A stretch of 60,651 nucleotides of DNA from Janthinobacterium sp. (GCF_009923995.1 NZ_RFSK01000037.1:1-60651), one strand, 5' to 3'; numbered from the stretch's first letter, positions 36,354 to 46,386 are shown. Notes: generated by a model not told the origin, from the sequence alone. A program made the numbers and translations.

Positions 36354-36630
36354 GATGTCGCGGAATTGCTGCATTATCCAGTTATCGCGAGACACATTTA
36401 TTAATGTGCGCGTGGCTATAAAACTCCCCAGATACACTTTCTTAAATCAGGCGTTCAGCACGCACAGCAACGTCTTTGTGGCCATGGTAGTCGGTGCTTG
36501 CAAATTGGTTGCTCGAGACAATAATTGCCGGCTGAACAGGTTCTAGCTTGAGACAGGGAGCGATGATTGTGGCTGTTGGTGCAGCGGCAATCAGCCATGG
36601 CCAGGCTGTTCTTGGTGTTGCTGCAGGGTA
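36354..36630. other. Non-coding gap between tRNA-His fragment and acyltransferase
   Basis: No gene is supported. Just right of the tRNA fragment are short inverted repeats: CTGGAT...ATCCAG (about 36351-36390), TGTCGCG against CGCGAGACA, and ACATT-TATT-AATGT. They could be recombinase arm sites or a decayed D-arm. The composition is AT-rich. Confidence 0.5.
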
Positions 36631-37767
36631 TCAGACACTAGCATTGGCCGTCTCTTTTTGGGTGTTTAAACAACTTTTATCACTGGGTAGCAACAGTATT
36701 TTTGGGATGCGGTCAATCAAAATTAATGCGCGCGCTTCAACCCATCGGAAAGCGATCGCGGCTGTTATGGATGCGGCCACGGAAGCGGCAATTATCAGCC
36801 AAGCATTAGTGACGTTCAGTGCTGATCGGTTGTATGCTTCAATCACCAAATATGAAGTTAGGGAGCTAATAATCGCAAAGTGTACGAGATACAGTGGGAA
36901 TGAAATTTCTCCAAGAAATACCGAGATTTTATTGGAAAAGAACGCTATTGCCGATTTTGAGGTGTAAAAGCAATACACCAACACTGGCGCGACCAGCATG
37001 TTCACATGCCCCTGAACTCCCGGCATTTCATTGGTAACGATCAGGATTGCTATCATTGCTGCGGCCAATGCGCCTCTGCAGAGGCGGAACTTGGTACCTG
37101 TCATTTGTTTGTCGAAAAAACCGTTTGACCGAAGCTGTGCGAACAATACTCCAATCAAAAATAAAGCGTTGAATGAACGGATCAAATAAAGAAATACTAT
37201 TGCTGTGATCAAGGTCTGGGTCGGATAAGACAGGCGTCTAGACATGTACAAATAAAGGATAACTACAAAAGATCCGACCATTTCAACTGACATTGTCCAG
37301 AGGTATGGGTTGTAAGAGATAGCGACAGTGTGTGCGTCATAAACCGAAATTAACGAGTACCGTAGCATTCCAAGTAGGCTAGGGTTAAAGTTGATGGCAG
37401 CGCCTAGCCAGTCTTCTCTGTGAACAATTGCAGCAGCTTGGATGTTGAAGGTCAGCCCAGATCGCATAAGGGCGTACACGATGCTACAGGACATTAAGAT
37501 AGGAACTGTCAGCCTAAAGTAACGTTTGATCAAAATTGAATCAAGTGATCGATAGGAGTTGGTCCGGAAGTATGAAATCGAAAGTGCGTCTCCTGATAGT
37601 ACGAAGAAAATTGCTACCGCCAATCCCCCGTTGAAAAAGATATGTGTGAGAGGGTTACGGAACTGAGGAAATAATGCTCCGAACATTTCGTTAATCAGGT
37701 GAAAAAATAGAACTGAAGCCGCGGCCCAACCGCGTATTCCGTCTAGTTCAAGATTTCGTTTCTGCAT
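36631..37767 (-). CDS. OafA/YrhL-type membrane acyltransferase (Acyl_transf_3)
   Basis: About 378 residues from the ATG at 37767; a GTG 45 bases upstream also opens the frame. The signature N-terminus LELDGIRGWAAASVLFFHL carries the catalytic-type histidine of the acyltransferase-3 family. FFNGGLAVAIFFVLSGDALS and about ten membrane helices follow. Members O-acetylate exported sugars such as O-antigen or capsule. Codon use is strikingly AT-rich compared with the surrounding chromosome (many AAT, TTT, ATT), so it is probably horizontally acquired cargo. It lies beside a broken integrase. Confidence 0.9.
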   Translation of the reverse strand: MQKRNLELDGIRGWAAASVLFFHLINEMFGALFPQFRNPLTHIFFNGGLAVAIFFVLSGDALSISYFRTNSYRSLDSILIKRYFRLTVPILMSCSIVYALMRSGLTFNIQAAAIVHREDWLGAAINFNPSLLGMLRYSLISVYDAHTVAISYNPYLWTMSVEMVGSFVVILYLYMSRRLSYPTQTLITAIVFLYLIRSFNALFLIGVLFAQLRSNGFFDKQMTGTKFRLCRGALAAAMIAILIVTNEMPGVQGHVNMLVAPVLVYCFYTSKSAIAFFSNKISVFLGEISFPLYLVHFAIISSLTSYLVIEAYNRSALNVTNAWLIIAASVAASITAAIAFRWVEARALILIDRIPKILLLPSDKSCLNTQKETANASV

Positions 37768-37941
37768 TTTTGGCTCATTGTGGGAAAAATCCTTGTATTG
37801 TAAGCAGGTCACGTCTGTCTTCCAAGAAATATCGATGTTACACAGAGTCGATTGTATTTTTTGACTATTTGGTCACTATGCAGCTAGTCAAATTAGTTCG
37901 CCATTGAAGGCACGCCCCATGCGTTACCCGCCAATACGAAC

Positions 37942-38935
37942 TCAATTTCGTCCTAATTTCTTCGTGATCTGCCCAGCAGTTTCGTTGTAATAAGCCTGCA
38001 GTTGCCGAATGTCTTTATGTCCGATCATCCTGGCCAGTTCAAGAATGCCCAGCTTCTTGGCTAGTCTTGTGACGGCTTCGTGCCGAGTGTCGTGGACGGT
38101 TAAATTTTCGATGCCAACGCGAATGACTGTCTTCCGAAATAATGCATCGCGACTTTCGTCGGACACTTTGAAATAGGGTTCATGAGCGCTTGGCTTTGGC
38201 AGTCCGCTGAAAATCTCAAGCGCACGCTTAGATAGGGCGACGTCCCGCTTGGCATCATTTTTTGTGCGAGGCAGGTGCGCTACTGCGCCTGTGACGCGTT
38301 CTGGTGTGATGCTGAGAATTTCTCCTGATCGCATGCCCGTTTCGAGTGCAAATAAAAATGCGGCTGCGACGATACTTGAGGTGTTTGTGATTTCGCCGTC
38401 GTACCCGAGTGCCAGGCATATTCTGTCAATTTCATCTTGGCTGATGAGACGGTCCCTGAGCTCTGGGTCCTTTGGTCGACGCACATCGGCCGTGGGGCTT
38501 TTCGAGGCCCAGTTCCATTCGCGGCGCGCAGTTGTGAAAACGTGCGAGATCAAGTTGAGATCGCGGTTGACCGTTGAGTCCAATACTGTTTTAAGACGCA
38601 TATCGCGCCATTGCCCCAGGATGTCCGGGGTAATTTCCGCAACCAGGTAGTCGTCTAATTTCTTATCGGCAACAATGTGCTTGGCGATTGCGGAAAGTCG
38701 GATGGTTTCCCATTGTGCGCCATTCTTGTGAAATCTCGTAGCGGTACCGCTCAAATGCTTGTTGGCAAGTTTTGCCTGCGACGATGCCAGTGGCGTCGCT
38801 AAGGCGCAGTTGTGCTTCCCGTTCGGTCGCCCATGCAACGGCTTCTGCCTTAGTACTGAATGTCTCCGATTCGCGGGTGCCAAGCACTGCTATTTCTGCG
38901 CGCCAACCGCCTGAACGTTTTCTGAATGATGCCAT
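37942..38935 (-). pseudogene. Tyrosine recombinase/integrase, frameshifted
   Basis: The N-terminal arm-binding part (MASFRKRSGGWRAEIAVLG, FSTKAEAVAWATEREAQL, AFERYRYEIS) is read from 38935. Around 38715-38735 the frame shifts by one base, and the core-binding and catalytic parts continue as KNGAQWETIRLSAIAKHI and onward to 37942. All catalytic residues are there: Arg in ETGMRSGEIL, His/Arg in HDTRHEAVTRL, His in IGHKDIRQLQ and Tyr in AYYN. One extra base explains the break; it could be mutation or sequencing error. Start and repeats face the adjacent tRNA-Leu, the expected arrangement for a tRNA-targeting integrase. Confidence 0.85.
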
Positions 38936-38949
38936 GATCTCTCCAATTT

Positions 38950-39028
38950 GGCGTAATCATGGCGTAAATTTGGCGTAACGCCTATCAGTTTTTATCGGGA
39001 TCAATCGGGAGTGATCGGGTTGATCAGG
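38950..39028. repeat. Two sets of helically phased direct repeats upstream of the integrase
   Basis: GGCGTAA occurs three times at 38950, 38961 and 38972 (11-bp period). ATCGGG occurs at 38994, 39004 and 39014, with ATCAGG at 39023 (about 10-bp period). They lie between the integrase start and the tRNA-Leu 3' end, where integrase arm-type or excisionase sites are expected. Confidence 0.75.
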
Positions 39029-39030
39029 CA

Positions 39031-39076
39031 AGAAAAAAGCCACTAAATCCTTGATTCTATTGGATTTAATGGCTTT
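39031..39076 (-). terminator. Terminator downstream of tRNA-Leu
   Basis: The arms AAGCCATTAAATCC and GGATTTAGTGGCTT (minus strand, one mismatch) are followed by a T run. It ends the tRNA-Leu transcript 26 bases after the CCA end. Confidence 0.8.
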
Positions 39077-39101
39077 ATCGGTACTTCTTCGATTTGTCTG
39101 G

Positions 39102-39188
39102 TGGTGCCGGGAGCCGGAATCGAACCGGCACGCTGTTTCCAGCGCGGGATTTTGAGTCCCGTGCGTCTACCTATTCCGCCATCCCGGC
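39102..39188 (-). tRNA. tRNA-Leu (anticodon CAA)
   Basis: An 87-nt complete gene with encoded CCA. Acceptor GCCGGGA pairs with TCCCGGC plus A73. The D-loop contains GGAATAGGTAGACGC. The anticodon arm is CGGGA-CTCAAAA-TCCCG, giving CAA. A long class II variable arm and T-arm with GGTTCGATTCC follow. Its 3' end faces the broken integrase and is the likely attachment site of the element. Confidence 0.96.
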
Positions 39189-39282
39189 AACGCGAGACGC
39201 ATTATCACTGATTTATCCTGATCCGGCAAGTTTTTTGCTTTGTATACTGTTTAGCGCGTTTTTGGCAAGCAGATCAGGCATG

Positions 39283-39320
39283 CAAAACGCCGTCCCGGAT
39301 CTGCACCCGGGACGGCGTTG
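39283..39320 (-). terminator. Rho-independent terminator after the FabMG-like gene
   Basis: A long stem AACGCCGTCCCGG / CCGGGACGGCGTT with a 7-9 base loop, followed on the minus strand by TTTT. It lies 23 bases past the stop of the gene at 39343. Confidence 0.9.
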
Positions 39321-39342
39321 TCACAGTGCGGCGACGCTAGAC

Positions 39343-40659
39343 TCAGTTATGCACGGAGTTCAGCTGGCGCGCGATGATGTCGTGGTTCAGCCAGATGACG
39401 GGCGCTGGCGGTTCCGACATGGTGTGGAACATCAGCGGGCCCGTGCCTTCCAGCACCAGCGAGCTCAGGTGGTCGGTGATGAGTTCCTTGCGGTCCTTGT
39501 GCAGCTTGGTGATGTCGTCCGACGTGCCGATCATGACTTCGGCCAGTTCCGGCGTGTTATCCATCGGCCAGGCGGCGAAGTTGCGGAATTGCACGCTGGT
39601 CGTGTCGCCGTTGTAGGCGGCGATGCGGTCGAGCAAGTCTTGCAGCGACACGCCGTCTTCCAGCAAGCCCTGGCAGATCTTCCACTGCTCTTCGGCCCAG
39701 GCGCCGCCGCCTTCTTTTTTCAGCGCGTCGAGCAGGGGGAACAGGGACAGTTCCACGCCGACGAAGATGTCGGACGAGTTGGTGCGGATTTCCGGGCAGT
39801 TGAAGACGGTTGCCTTGATGCCTTTTTCCCACGCGGCCTTGGCCACGTTTTCCAGGCGCATCTTGGCCAGGCCTTGCGTGTAGTTGCTATACGTTTGCCA
39901 CTGGTATTTGCCGTCGATCAAGATCTCCGTGCCGTGGTAACCGTAGGCGCTGTAGCGTACCTGGCCGCCCGTTTTTTCGATGCGGGCGCGGATGGCGGCG
40001 CTGCCGTCGATCAGGTGCTGCAGGGTGTTGGCCGTCACTTCGTCGAAGTTCATCAGGATCAGCTTGCCCAGGTCGCTGTCGAGCAGGGCACGCGAGGACA
40101 TGAAGCGCTCGCCGCGGCCCTTGTAGATGCGGTTGGCGATGGCGAGGAAAACCTTGACCTTCGGAATGCCGCCAGCCATGGTGTGGGCGAAATACACATT
40201 GCTACCGTCAGGAATCAGGGTGTCCAGCTCGGCCATGGCTTTCGCCACGGAGGCCGTGAAACGGGCGATGCCCGCTTCGCGGCAGCGTTCGATCTGCGCC
40301 CAGTCCAGCTTGTCTTCTTGCCAGCTTTTCAGGGTCATGTCGGCCAGCAGGGCCGTCGGCGTCGGCTCGCCGGCCGGCGCGTCGAGGTCGAAACCGGCCA
40401 TCAGCGGCACGTTGATGATGCGGCCGCCCAGGTTGGCTTCCGCTTCCGCCAGCTCTTCCGCGTTCAGCGGGCGCAGCGCCATGTTTTCATCGCGGCGGCC
40501 CACCGTCATGCCGACGATATTCATGCCCGCCTTGCGCGCTTCGTCCAGCAGGCCATTCACATAGCCGCGGCCGAACAGCTCGCCGAACAGCACGAAGGTG
40601 TCGCCCTTGCGGAAGATATTTTTTTGCGGGATGTCTCTTAAGGACGTGATCTCGGTCAT
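39343..40659 (-). CDS. FabMG-like family protein (putative enoyl-ACP reductase-related)
   Basis: A 438-residue cytosolic protein. The N-terminus IPQKNIFRKGDTFVLFGELFGRGYVNGLLDEARKAG, followed by MNIVGMTVGRRDENMALRPL, has a Rossmann-like start (strand, FGELFGRG turn, helix). The text YFAHTMAGGIPKVK and QWQTYSNYTQGLAKMRLENVAKAAW is very conserved in the family I recall as FabMG, named from a triclosan-resistance screen and distinct from FabI/FabK/FabL/FabV. The name rests on memory; enzymatic activity here is not shown. It stands alone between a tRNA and polB. Confidence 0.6.
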   Translation of the reverse strand: MTEITSLRDIPQKNIFRKGDTFVLFGELFGRGYVNGLLDEARKAGMNIVGMTVGRRDENMALRPLNAEELAEAEANLGGRIINVPLMAGFDLDAPAGEPTPTALLADMTLKSWQEDKLDWAQIERCREAGIARFTASVAKAMAELDTLIPDGSNVYFAHTMAGGIPKVKVFLAIANRIYKGRGERFMSSRALLDSDLGKLILMNFDEVTANTLQHLIDGSAAIRARIEKTGGQVRYSAYGYHGTEILIDGKYQWQTYSNYTQGLAKMRLENVAKAAWEKGIKATVFNCPEIRTNSSDIFVGVELSLFPLLDALKKEGGGAWAEEQWKICQGLLEDGVSLQDLLDRIAAYNGDTTSVQFRNFAAWPMDNTPELAEVMIGTSDDITKLHKDRKELITDHLSSLVLEGTGPLMFHTMSEPPAPVIWLNHDIIARQLNSVHN

Positions 40660-40944
40660 GGTGTCAATTCATTCAAAAATTAGCAGGGCAGAGGGAGAGC
40701 GATCTGCCTGCAGGTTCAACATAGTTGTAAATTATGCGCCATTTCAGTGGGGAAAATCATGTTGCGAACGATTCTCGTCTGGAACGGCATCTTCTTCTGC
40801 GGTGGAGCTCTTATTCTTTCGCCATGGCGTATTTTACGCTGCCGCTGCGCGCAGCGCCCGCGGACAGGGCCAGACAACGCCCGGCAGGCGCCGATATTAC
40901 CTCAGCTTGAGCGCGCAGGTAAGCAGAATTGATTTAAAACAAAT
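40660..40944. other. Non-coding gap, 285 bases
   Basis: This gap lies between the end of polB and the start of the FabMG-like gene. A short hydrophobic plus-strand frame from about 40759 is noted but not supported. No terminator with a clear T run is seen after polB. Confidence 0.4.
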
Positions 40945-43311
40945 TTAAAACAGATCCTGCTGGCCCGACACGAGGCGCGAAAAATCGTCGCCCAGGAAAG
41001 GCAATATCGCGTCCGCCACGGGCTGCAGCTGGCGCGTCAGGTAATGCTGGTAATCGATGGGCGAGCGCTGCGTTTCCAGCGGTTCCGGGCCCGCCACCGT
41101 GATGACATAGCTGATCCAGCCGCCGTTCTGGTATTGCAGCGGCCGCCCCTGCGCCAGGTTGTAGGCGTCGGCCATGCGCGCGGCGCGCACGTGGGGCGGC
41201 ACGTTGCGCTGGTAGTCCTCGAGCGGGCGGCGCAGGCGTTTGCGGTAGACCAGCAGCGCGTCGAACTCGCCGCGCACGGTGCGCGCCACGTAGTCGCGCA
41301 CATAGTCCTGGTAGGCGGCGCGCTGGAAGATGCGCCGGTAGAGTTCCTGCTGGAACTGCTGCGCCAGCGGCGTCCAGTCGCTGCGCACGGTTTCCAGGCC
41401 CTTGTAGACCATGTCTTCGCTGCCGTCGGGCTTGCCTACCAGGCCCGCGTAGCGCTTCTTGCTGCCTTCTTCCGAGCCGCGGATCGTGGGCATCAGGAAA
41501 CGCCGGTAATGCGTCTCGAATTCCAGCTCCAGCGCGTTCTCCAGGCCGAACTCGTCGCGCAGGTGGCGCTCCCACCACGCATTCACGTGCGCCACCAGGG
41601 CGCGGCCGATCTTGCCTGCCGCGTCGTCGCTGTGCGCCGTCTTCAGCCAGACGAAGGTGGAATCCGTGTCGCCGTAGATGACCTGGTAGCCCTGCTCGGT
41701 GATCAGCTCGCGCGTGCGGTGCATGATGTCGTGGCCGCGCAGGGTGATCGACGAGGCCAGGCGCGGATCGAAGAAGCGGCAGCCGCTGGAGCCCAGCACG
41801 CCATAAAACGCGTTCATGATGATTTTCAAGGCTTGCGACAGGGGCGCGTTGCGCTCGCGCTTGGCCGCCTCGCGGCCCTGCCACACCTGTTGCACGATGG
41901 CGGGCAGGCAGTGTTTCACGCGGGAAAACTGCGCCCCCCGGTAGCCGGGCACGGTATCGGCTTCGTCGCCGCCCGTGCCCACCACCAGCCCCACGGGGTC
42001 GATGAGGAAGGTGCGGATGATGGACGGGTACAGGCTCTTATAGTCGAGCACGAGCACGGAATCGTACAGCCCGGACTGGGAATCCATGACGAAGCCGCCG
42101 GGGCTGTTTTCGCCGGAGACATCGCCCAGGTTGGGCGCCACGTAGCCTTGCCGGTGCATCAGCGGCAAATACAGGTGTTCGAAGGCGGCCACGGAGCCGC
42201 CGCTGCGGTCGGCCGCCAGGCCCGTCACGCTGGCCCGTTCCAGCAAGAAGGTCAGCAATTCGGTCTTGGCGAAGATGCGCGTGACCAGTTCGCAATCCTT
42301 GAGGTTGTAGCGGGCCAGGGCGGGCTTGTCTTCGCGGAAACGCCGGTCGATCTCGGCCATGCGCTGGTAGGGGTTGTCGATGGACTTGCCTTCGCCCAGC
42401 AAGGTCTGCGCCACGTTTTCCAGGCTGAAGGATGGAAAATTCCACGTCGCCGAGCGCAGCGCCTCGATGCCGTCGATGATGAGGCGCCCGGCCGCGGCGG
42501 CAAAATAGTGTTCCTGCTTGCCGCCATGCGCGCGCCACTCCATGACGGCGCCTTCGCGTCCCAGCTTCAGGGGCACTTGATAACGCTCGGCATGTTCCTT
42601 GAGCACGCGCAAGTCGAACTGCACCAGATTCCAGCCGATGATGGCGTCCGGATCGTGTTGCGCCATCCACGCGTTCAGGCGTTCGAGGATCTGCGCGCGG
42701 CTGTCGCAGTATTCCAGGTCGAAGTCGCGCTCCCCGTCGACGCCGTTTGGCGGCCCCAGCATGTAGACCTGGCGCTGGCCGCAGCCTTCCAGCGCCAGCG
42801 AATACAGGTCGCCGTGGGCCGTCGTCTCGATGTCGAGCGATGCCAGTCTCAATGCGGGACGGTAGCCGGCCGCGGGTTTCAAATGGACGCTCTCGCCCGC
42901 GATGACGCCGTCAAATGCCACCGGCGCCGTAATGAAACGCTCCATCAGGTAGCGCTCGGGCGGGCGGATGTCGGCCTCGTACACGTCGACGCCATGGGCG
43001 CGCAGCTGCTTTTCCAGCTTCAGCAAGTGCCGGTATTGCTTGCAGTACAAGCCCAGCACGGGACGGTGGTGGAAGTCGGACAGGGACAGGGGGCGCAGCT
43101 CGGCATGGCGTTCGCCGCGCAGCAGCTGCTCCGCCTGCTCGCGCTGCTCCATGGGGATGAAGGCGACGGACGTCTGCACGGGCAGGCGCACGTGGCGGGG
43201 CCCGGCATCCGTTGCCAGCCAGAAATCGACCTCCGTCCCGGCGCTGGTATCGCGCCAGTGGCGGGTGAGGATGAAGCCCTGTTCGGGCGGGTGCTGCGTG
43301 TTGCCTGTCAT
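40945..43311 (-). CDS. polB: DNA polymerase II (family B)
   Basis: About 788 residues from [13 protein letters not shown]. The 3'-5' exonuclease motifs are [12 protein letters not shown] (Exo I, about residue 158), [14 protein letters not shown] (Exo II) and YNLKDCELV (Exo III). Polymerase motifs are [15 protein letters not shown] (A, about 427), [17 protein letters not shown] (B) and [13 protein letters not shown] (C, about 547). It is a damage-tolerant repair polymerase, SOS-induced in E. coli. I see no canonical LexA box upstream. It is divergent from the acyl-CoA synthetase at 43454. Confidence 0.97.
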   Translation of the reverse strand: MTGNTQHPPEQGFILTRHWRDTSAGTEVDFWLATDAGPRHVRLPVQTSVAFIPMEQREQAEQLLRGERHAELRPLSLSDFHHRPVLGLYCKQYRHLLKLEKQLRAHGVDVYEADIRPPERYLMERFITAPVAFDGVIAGESVHLKPAAGYRPALRLASLDIETTAHGDLYSLALEGCGQRQVYMLGPPNGVDGERDFDLEYCDSRAQILERLNAWMAQHDPDAIIGWNLVQFDLRVLKEHAERYQVPLKLGREGAVMEWRAHGGKQEHYFAAAAGRLIIDGIEALRSATWNFPSFSLENVAQTLLGEGKSIDNPYQRMAEIDRRFREDKPALARYNLKDCELVTRIFAKTELLTFLLERASVTGLAADRSGGSVAAFEHLYLPLMHRQGYVAPNLGDVSGENSPGGFVMDSQSGLYDSVLVLDYKSLYPSIIRTFLIDPVGLVVGTGGDEADTVPGYRGAQFSRVKHCLPAIVQQVWQGREAAKRERNAPLSQALKIIMNAFYGVLGSSGCRFFDPRLASSITLRGHDIMHRTRELITEQGYQVIYGDTDSTFVWLKTAHSDDAAGKIGRALVAHVNAWWERHLRDEFGLENALELEFETHYRRFLMPTIRGSEEGSKKRYAGLVGKPDGSEDMVYKGLETVRSDWTPLAQQFQQELYRRIFQRAAYQDYVRDYVARTVRGEFDALLVYRKRLRRPLEDYQRNVPPHVRAARMADAYNLAQGRPLQYQNGGWISYVITVAGPEPLETQRSPIDYQHYLTRQLQPVADAILPFLGDDFSRLVSGQQDLF

Positions 43312-43453
43312 GGTGCCGTCAGTTGCCGTGGGTATCGTGTGTGCCGGTCTGCACATTACAGCAAGGCGGTGCAGGGTGGGGGCGGTTGCGGCTATAATTT
43401 TTGTAGTCGATGACCATAAGAAGAGCGCGTCGCGCCATTACCCTGGAGACAGC

Positions 43454-45133
43454 ATGCAAGCAATGAGTTATGTACACGGCGCCCACGAGACGCCGCTGAT
43501 CGGCGAAACGATAGGCGCCTACCTGGACGGCATTGCCGCCCGCTACGGCCAGCACGATGCCCTGATCGTGGCGCACCAGAACGTGCGCTGGACGTATGCC
43601 CAATTCCAGCAGCGCGTGCACCGCCTGGCCGCCGGCCTGCTGAAGCTGGGCCTGCAGCCGGGCGACCGGGTCGGCATCTGGTCGCAAAACTGCGCCGAGT
43701 GGGTGCTGACGCAGTTTGCCACGGCAACAGCCGGTTTGATCATGGTCAACATCAACCCCGCCTACCGGCGCTCGGAACTCGAATACGTGCTCGACAAGGT
43801 GCAATGCAGCGCGCTGATCCTGTCGCCCAGCTTCAAGTCCAGCGACTACCTGGCCATCGTGCAGGACGTGGTGCCGGAGATCGCCCGTGCGCGCGCCGGC
43901 GCCCTGCAGTCGCCGCGCCTGCCGCAGCTGCGCCACGTCATCCGCCTGGGCGCGGCCGCCACACCGGGCATGCACAACTTCGACGCGCTGATGGACGGCA
44001 TCACGGACGCCGACCTGGCGCACCTGGAAGAAGTGAGCGCTACCTTGCAGTTTGACGATGCCGTCAACATTCAGTTCACCTCCGGCACCACGGGTGCGCC
44101 CAAGGGCGCCACCTTGACGCACCACAATATCCTGAACAACGGTTTCTTCATCGGCGAAGCCATGCGCCTCACGCAACAGGATCGCCTGTGCATCCCCGTG
44201 CCCCTGTACCACTGTTTCGGCATGGTGCTGGGCAATCTGGCCTGCGTCACGCATGGGGCGGCCATGGTGTTTCCGGGCGAAGGCTTCGACCCGAAGGCCG
44301 TGCTGGAAACGGTGCAGGCCGAGCGCTGCACGGGCTTGCACGGTGTGCCCACCATGTTCATCGCCATCCTCGACCATCCTGATTTCAAGCAATACGACTT
44401 GTCGAACTTGCGTACCGGCATCATGGCCGGTTCGCCCTGCCCGATGGAAGTCATGACGCGGGTCATCGAACTGATGCACATGGCGGAAATCACCATTGCG
44501 TATGGCATGACGGAAACGTCGCCCGTCAGCTTCCAGACGGCGATCGAGGACCCGCGCGAAATGCGCGTGTCGTCCATCGGCCGCGTCCACCCGCACCTGG
44601 AAGTCAAGATTGTCGATGCGGAAGGGCGCATCGTGCCGCGCGGCGAAAAGGGCGAATTGCTCACGCGCGGCTATTCCGTGATGCAGGGCTACTGGGGCGA
44701 TCCTGAAAAAACCGCGGAAGCCATCGACACGGCGCGCTGGATGCACACGGGCGACCTGGCCGTCATCGACGAGAAGGGCTTTTGCAGCATCGTCGGCCGT
44801 TCGAAGGACATGGTCATCCGCGGCGGCGAAAACATCTATCCGCGCGAGGTGGAGGAATTCCTGTACCGCCACCCGAGCGTGCTTGACGTGCAATGCGTGG
44901 GCGTGCCCGACGCCAAGTATGGCGAAGAGTTGTGCGCCTGCATCATTCTGCGTCCCGGCACGCAGGCCACGAGCGAGGACATCCGCGCCTTTTGCGATGG
45001 CCAGATCGCCTATTACAAGATTCCCCGCTATGTGCGCTTCGTCGAGGAATTCCCCATGACGGTGACGGGCAAGATCCAGAAATACCTGTTGCGCAAGCAG
45101 GTGGCGACGGATCTTGGGCTGAGCGCGGATTAA
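43454..45133 (+). CDS. AMP-binding acyl-CoA synthetase
   Basis: A 559-residue ANL-family ligase. The phosphate-binding loop is [16 protein letters not shown] near residue 209. Further motifs are [67 protein letters not shown] and the C-terminal catalytic lysine in [13 protein letters not shown]. It most resembles the medium-chain acyl-CoA / fatty acid--CoA ligase group of beta-proteobacteria (a FadD3/AcsA-like subgroup). It activates a carboxylic acid with ATP and CoA. GGAG is 6 bases before the ATG. Confidence 0.95.
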   Translation: MQAMSYVHGAHETPLIGETIGAYLDGIAARYGQHDALIVAHQNVRWTYAQFQQRVHRLAAGLLKLGLQPGDRVGIWSQNCAEWVLTQFATATAGLIMVNINPAYRRSELEYVLDKVQCSALILSPSFKSSDYLAIVQDVVPEIARARAGALQSPRLPQLRHVIRLGAAATPGMHNFDALMDGITDADLAHLEEVSATLQFDDAVNIQFTSGTTGAPKGATLTHHNILNNGFFIGEAMRLTQQDRLCIPVPLYHCFGMVLGNLACVTHGAAMVFPGEGFDPKAVLETVQAERCTGLHGVPTMFIAILDHPDFKQYDLSNLRTGIMAGSPCPMEVMTRVIELMHMAEITIAYGMTETSPVSFQTAIEDPREMRVSSIGRVHPHLEVKIVDAEGRIVPRGEKGELLTRGYSVMQGYWGDPEKTAEAIDTARWMHTGDLAVIDEKGFCSIVGRSKDMVIRGGENIYPREVEEFLYRHPSVLDVQCVGVPDAKYGEELCACIILRPGTQATSEDIRAFCDGQIAYYKIPRYVRFVEEFPMTVTGKIQKYLLRKQVATDLGLSAD

Positions 45134-45150
45134 GTTTTTCGCCAGCCCAT

Positions 45151-45190
45151 AAAAAAACACCGGGACGCTCGCGCGGCCCGGTGTTTTTTA
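45151..45190. terminator. Bidirectional terminator between convergent genes
   Basis: The arms ACACCGGG and CCCGGTGT with GC-rich loop are flanked by seven A on the left and six T on the right. It serves both the acyl-CoA synthetase and the PEP-CTERM gene. Confidence 0.92.
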
Positions 45191-45207
45191 TTGCTCTAGC
45201 GTAAAGC

Positions 45208-46188
45208 TCAGGCCAGTTGCGCCTGCGGTGCGCGCGCTGGCGTGCGGCGGCGCATGAAGGCCAGCAAGCCCAGGCCGGCCAGCAGCATGGCGTAGGTGCC
45301 TGGTTCCGGCACAGCCGACACGCTCACCGTGTTGAAGCCGGAGCCGTTCATCGACACGTGGCCGGAATTGATGGAGCTGACGGAATTGGCGATCAGGGTG
45401 CCGTTCATGTTGCCCGAGCCGGAAAACGCGGCGTTTGGCGCCAGGATGCTGCCGTTGATGCCAACGTTGTTCAGGCTGGTGGTGGTGGCATTGGCAAAGT
45501 TGAACAGCGTGCGGTCGGCGAAGCTGCCGAAATTGTCGAAGCCGCCGCTCATGGTGATGTTGGTGGCCGTGCCGTTGATGATGATGCTGGCCGTGCTTTT
45601 CAGCGAGGACAGGTCCAGGGTCAGGTTGTGCAGGTTTGACGCATCGATGTTGAAAATATTCACATCGGCGTTGATGTTGCCCACCAGGGTCATGTTGCCG
45701 TATTGCGACACCACGGTGCCGTTCGATTGCAGCTTGGCCACGTCGCTCGACAGGGTCGTCAGTTGCTGCTTGGCGCCCGCAAAGTCCAGGGTGGAGGCAT
45801 TGCCCTTGCTGATGTTATTAGTGGGGAACCATTGTGGCGCCGTCAGGGTGGCGTTGGCATTGTTGACGCCGTACACGGCCGAACCGTTGAGCGTGCCCCA
45901 GCCCGTCGTCAGGTTGCCGCCCGCGACGATGGTGTTGGCGGCGGCGCCCGGCTTTTTATTCGTGCCCACGCTGTAGTTGTCCAGGTAGACATTGCCGCCG
46001 GCCGCGATGCTGCCGCCGACGCTGGTGAAGCCGGTGGCCGTGCTGCTGCCGATGTTGCCGAAAATAAAGGCGGAATAGCCGTTGGCGACGCCGAGGTCAA
46101 TCACGGTGGCCTGGGCCGAAGCACTGAAGGAGAAGGCGAAGAGGGCGGCGCTGATGAGCGGTAAGGTACGTGTGGCAAAAAATTTCAT
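45208..46188 (-). CDS. Choice-of-anchor A family PEP-CTERM exported protein
   Basis: About 326 residues. Signal peptide MKFFATRTLPLISAALFAFSFSASAQA, then the choice-of-anchor-A domain (LGVANGYSAFIFGNIGSSTATGF, VGGSIAAGGNVYLDNYSVG, TIVAGGNLTTGWGTLNGSAVYG, INGTATNITMSGGFDNFGSFADRTLFNFANATT, INGSILAPNAAFSGSGNMNGTLIA). It ends in a PEP-CTERM sorting signal: VPEPGTYAMLLAGLGLLAFMRRR. It should be exported, then cleaved by an exosortase and attached to or released from the surface. ATG codons at 46200 and 46194 in the same frame are alternatives. The mature part is rich in Asn, Thr and Ser, with lower GC. Confidence 0.92.
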   Translation of the reverse strand: MKFFATRTLPLISAALFAFSFSASAQATVIDLGVANGYSAFIFGNIGSSTATGFTSVGGSIAAGGNVYLDNYSVGTNKKPGAAANTIVAGGNLTTGWGTLNGSAVYGVNNANATLTAPQWFPTNNISKGNASTLDFAGAKQQLTTLSSDVAKLQSNGTVVSQYGNMTLVGNINADVNIFNIDASNLHNLTLDLSSLKSTASIIINGTATNITMSGGFDNFGSFADRTLFNFANATTTSLNNVGINGSILAPNAAFSGSGNMNGTLIANSVSSINSGHVSMNGSGFNTVSVSAVPEPGTYAMLLAGLGLLAFMRRRTPARAPQAQLA

Positions 46189-46352
46189 GGACATTCTCAT
46201 AGTGAATTGGGGGACGATGTGGGCGGGAAAGCAAGACACCGCCATCGCGCAAGCCACCATTATAATCTAAAAAACAATTTTAGTTCAATTTAGGTAATTA
46301 ACTATATTTTAAGACAACACTTTTCCTGCCGCCGGCGCGGCGGTGACGGGCA

Positions 46353-46382
46353 TGAAAAAACCGGGCGAGCCCGGTTTTTTTG
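46353..46382. terminator. Terminator after the ArnT-like gene
   Basis: The perfect hairpin ACCGGGC-GA-GCCCGGT is flanked by A6 and T7, just 5 bases past the stop of the glycosyltransferase gene. It also reads as a terminator on the plus strand. Confidence 0.92.
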
Positions 46383-46386
46383 TTGC

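Noticed and set aside
36548..36967. Plus-strand frame of about 139 codons opposite the acyltransferase
   Set aside because: It is antisense to a clear membrane acyltransferase and has no recognisable motif.
40759..40932. Possible small hydrophobic plus-strand peptide upstream of the FabMG-like gene
   Set aside because: Only the first 25 residues are hydrophobic, the rest is random-like Arg/Pro-rich text, and there is no ribosome site or family.
43340..43410. Possible LexA box upstream of polB
   Set aside because: The segment has CTG...CAG with a 7-base spacer, not the CTGT-N8-ACAG spacing, so it does not match a LexA site.
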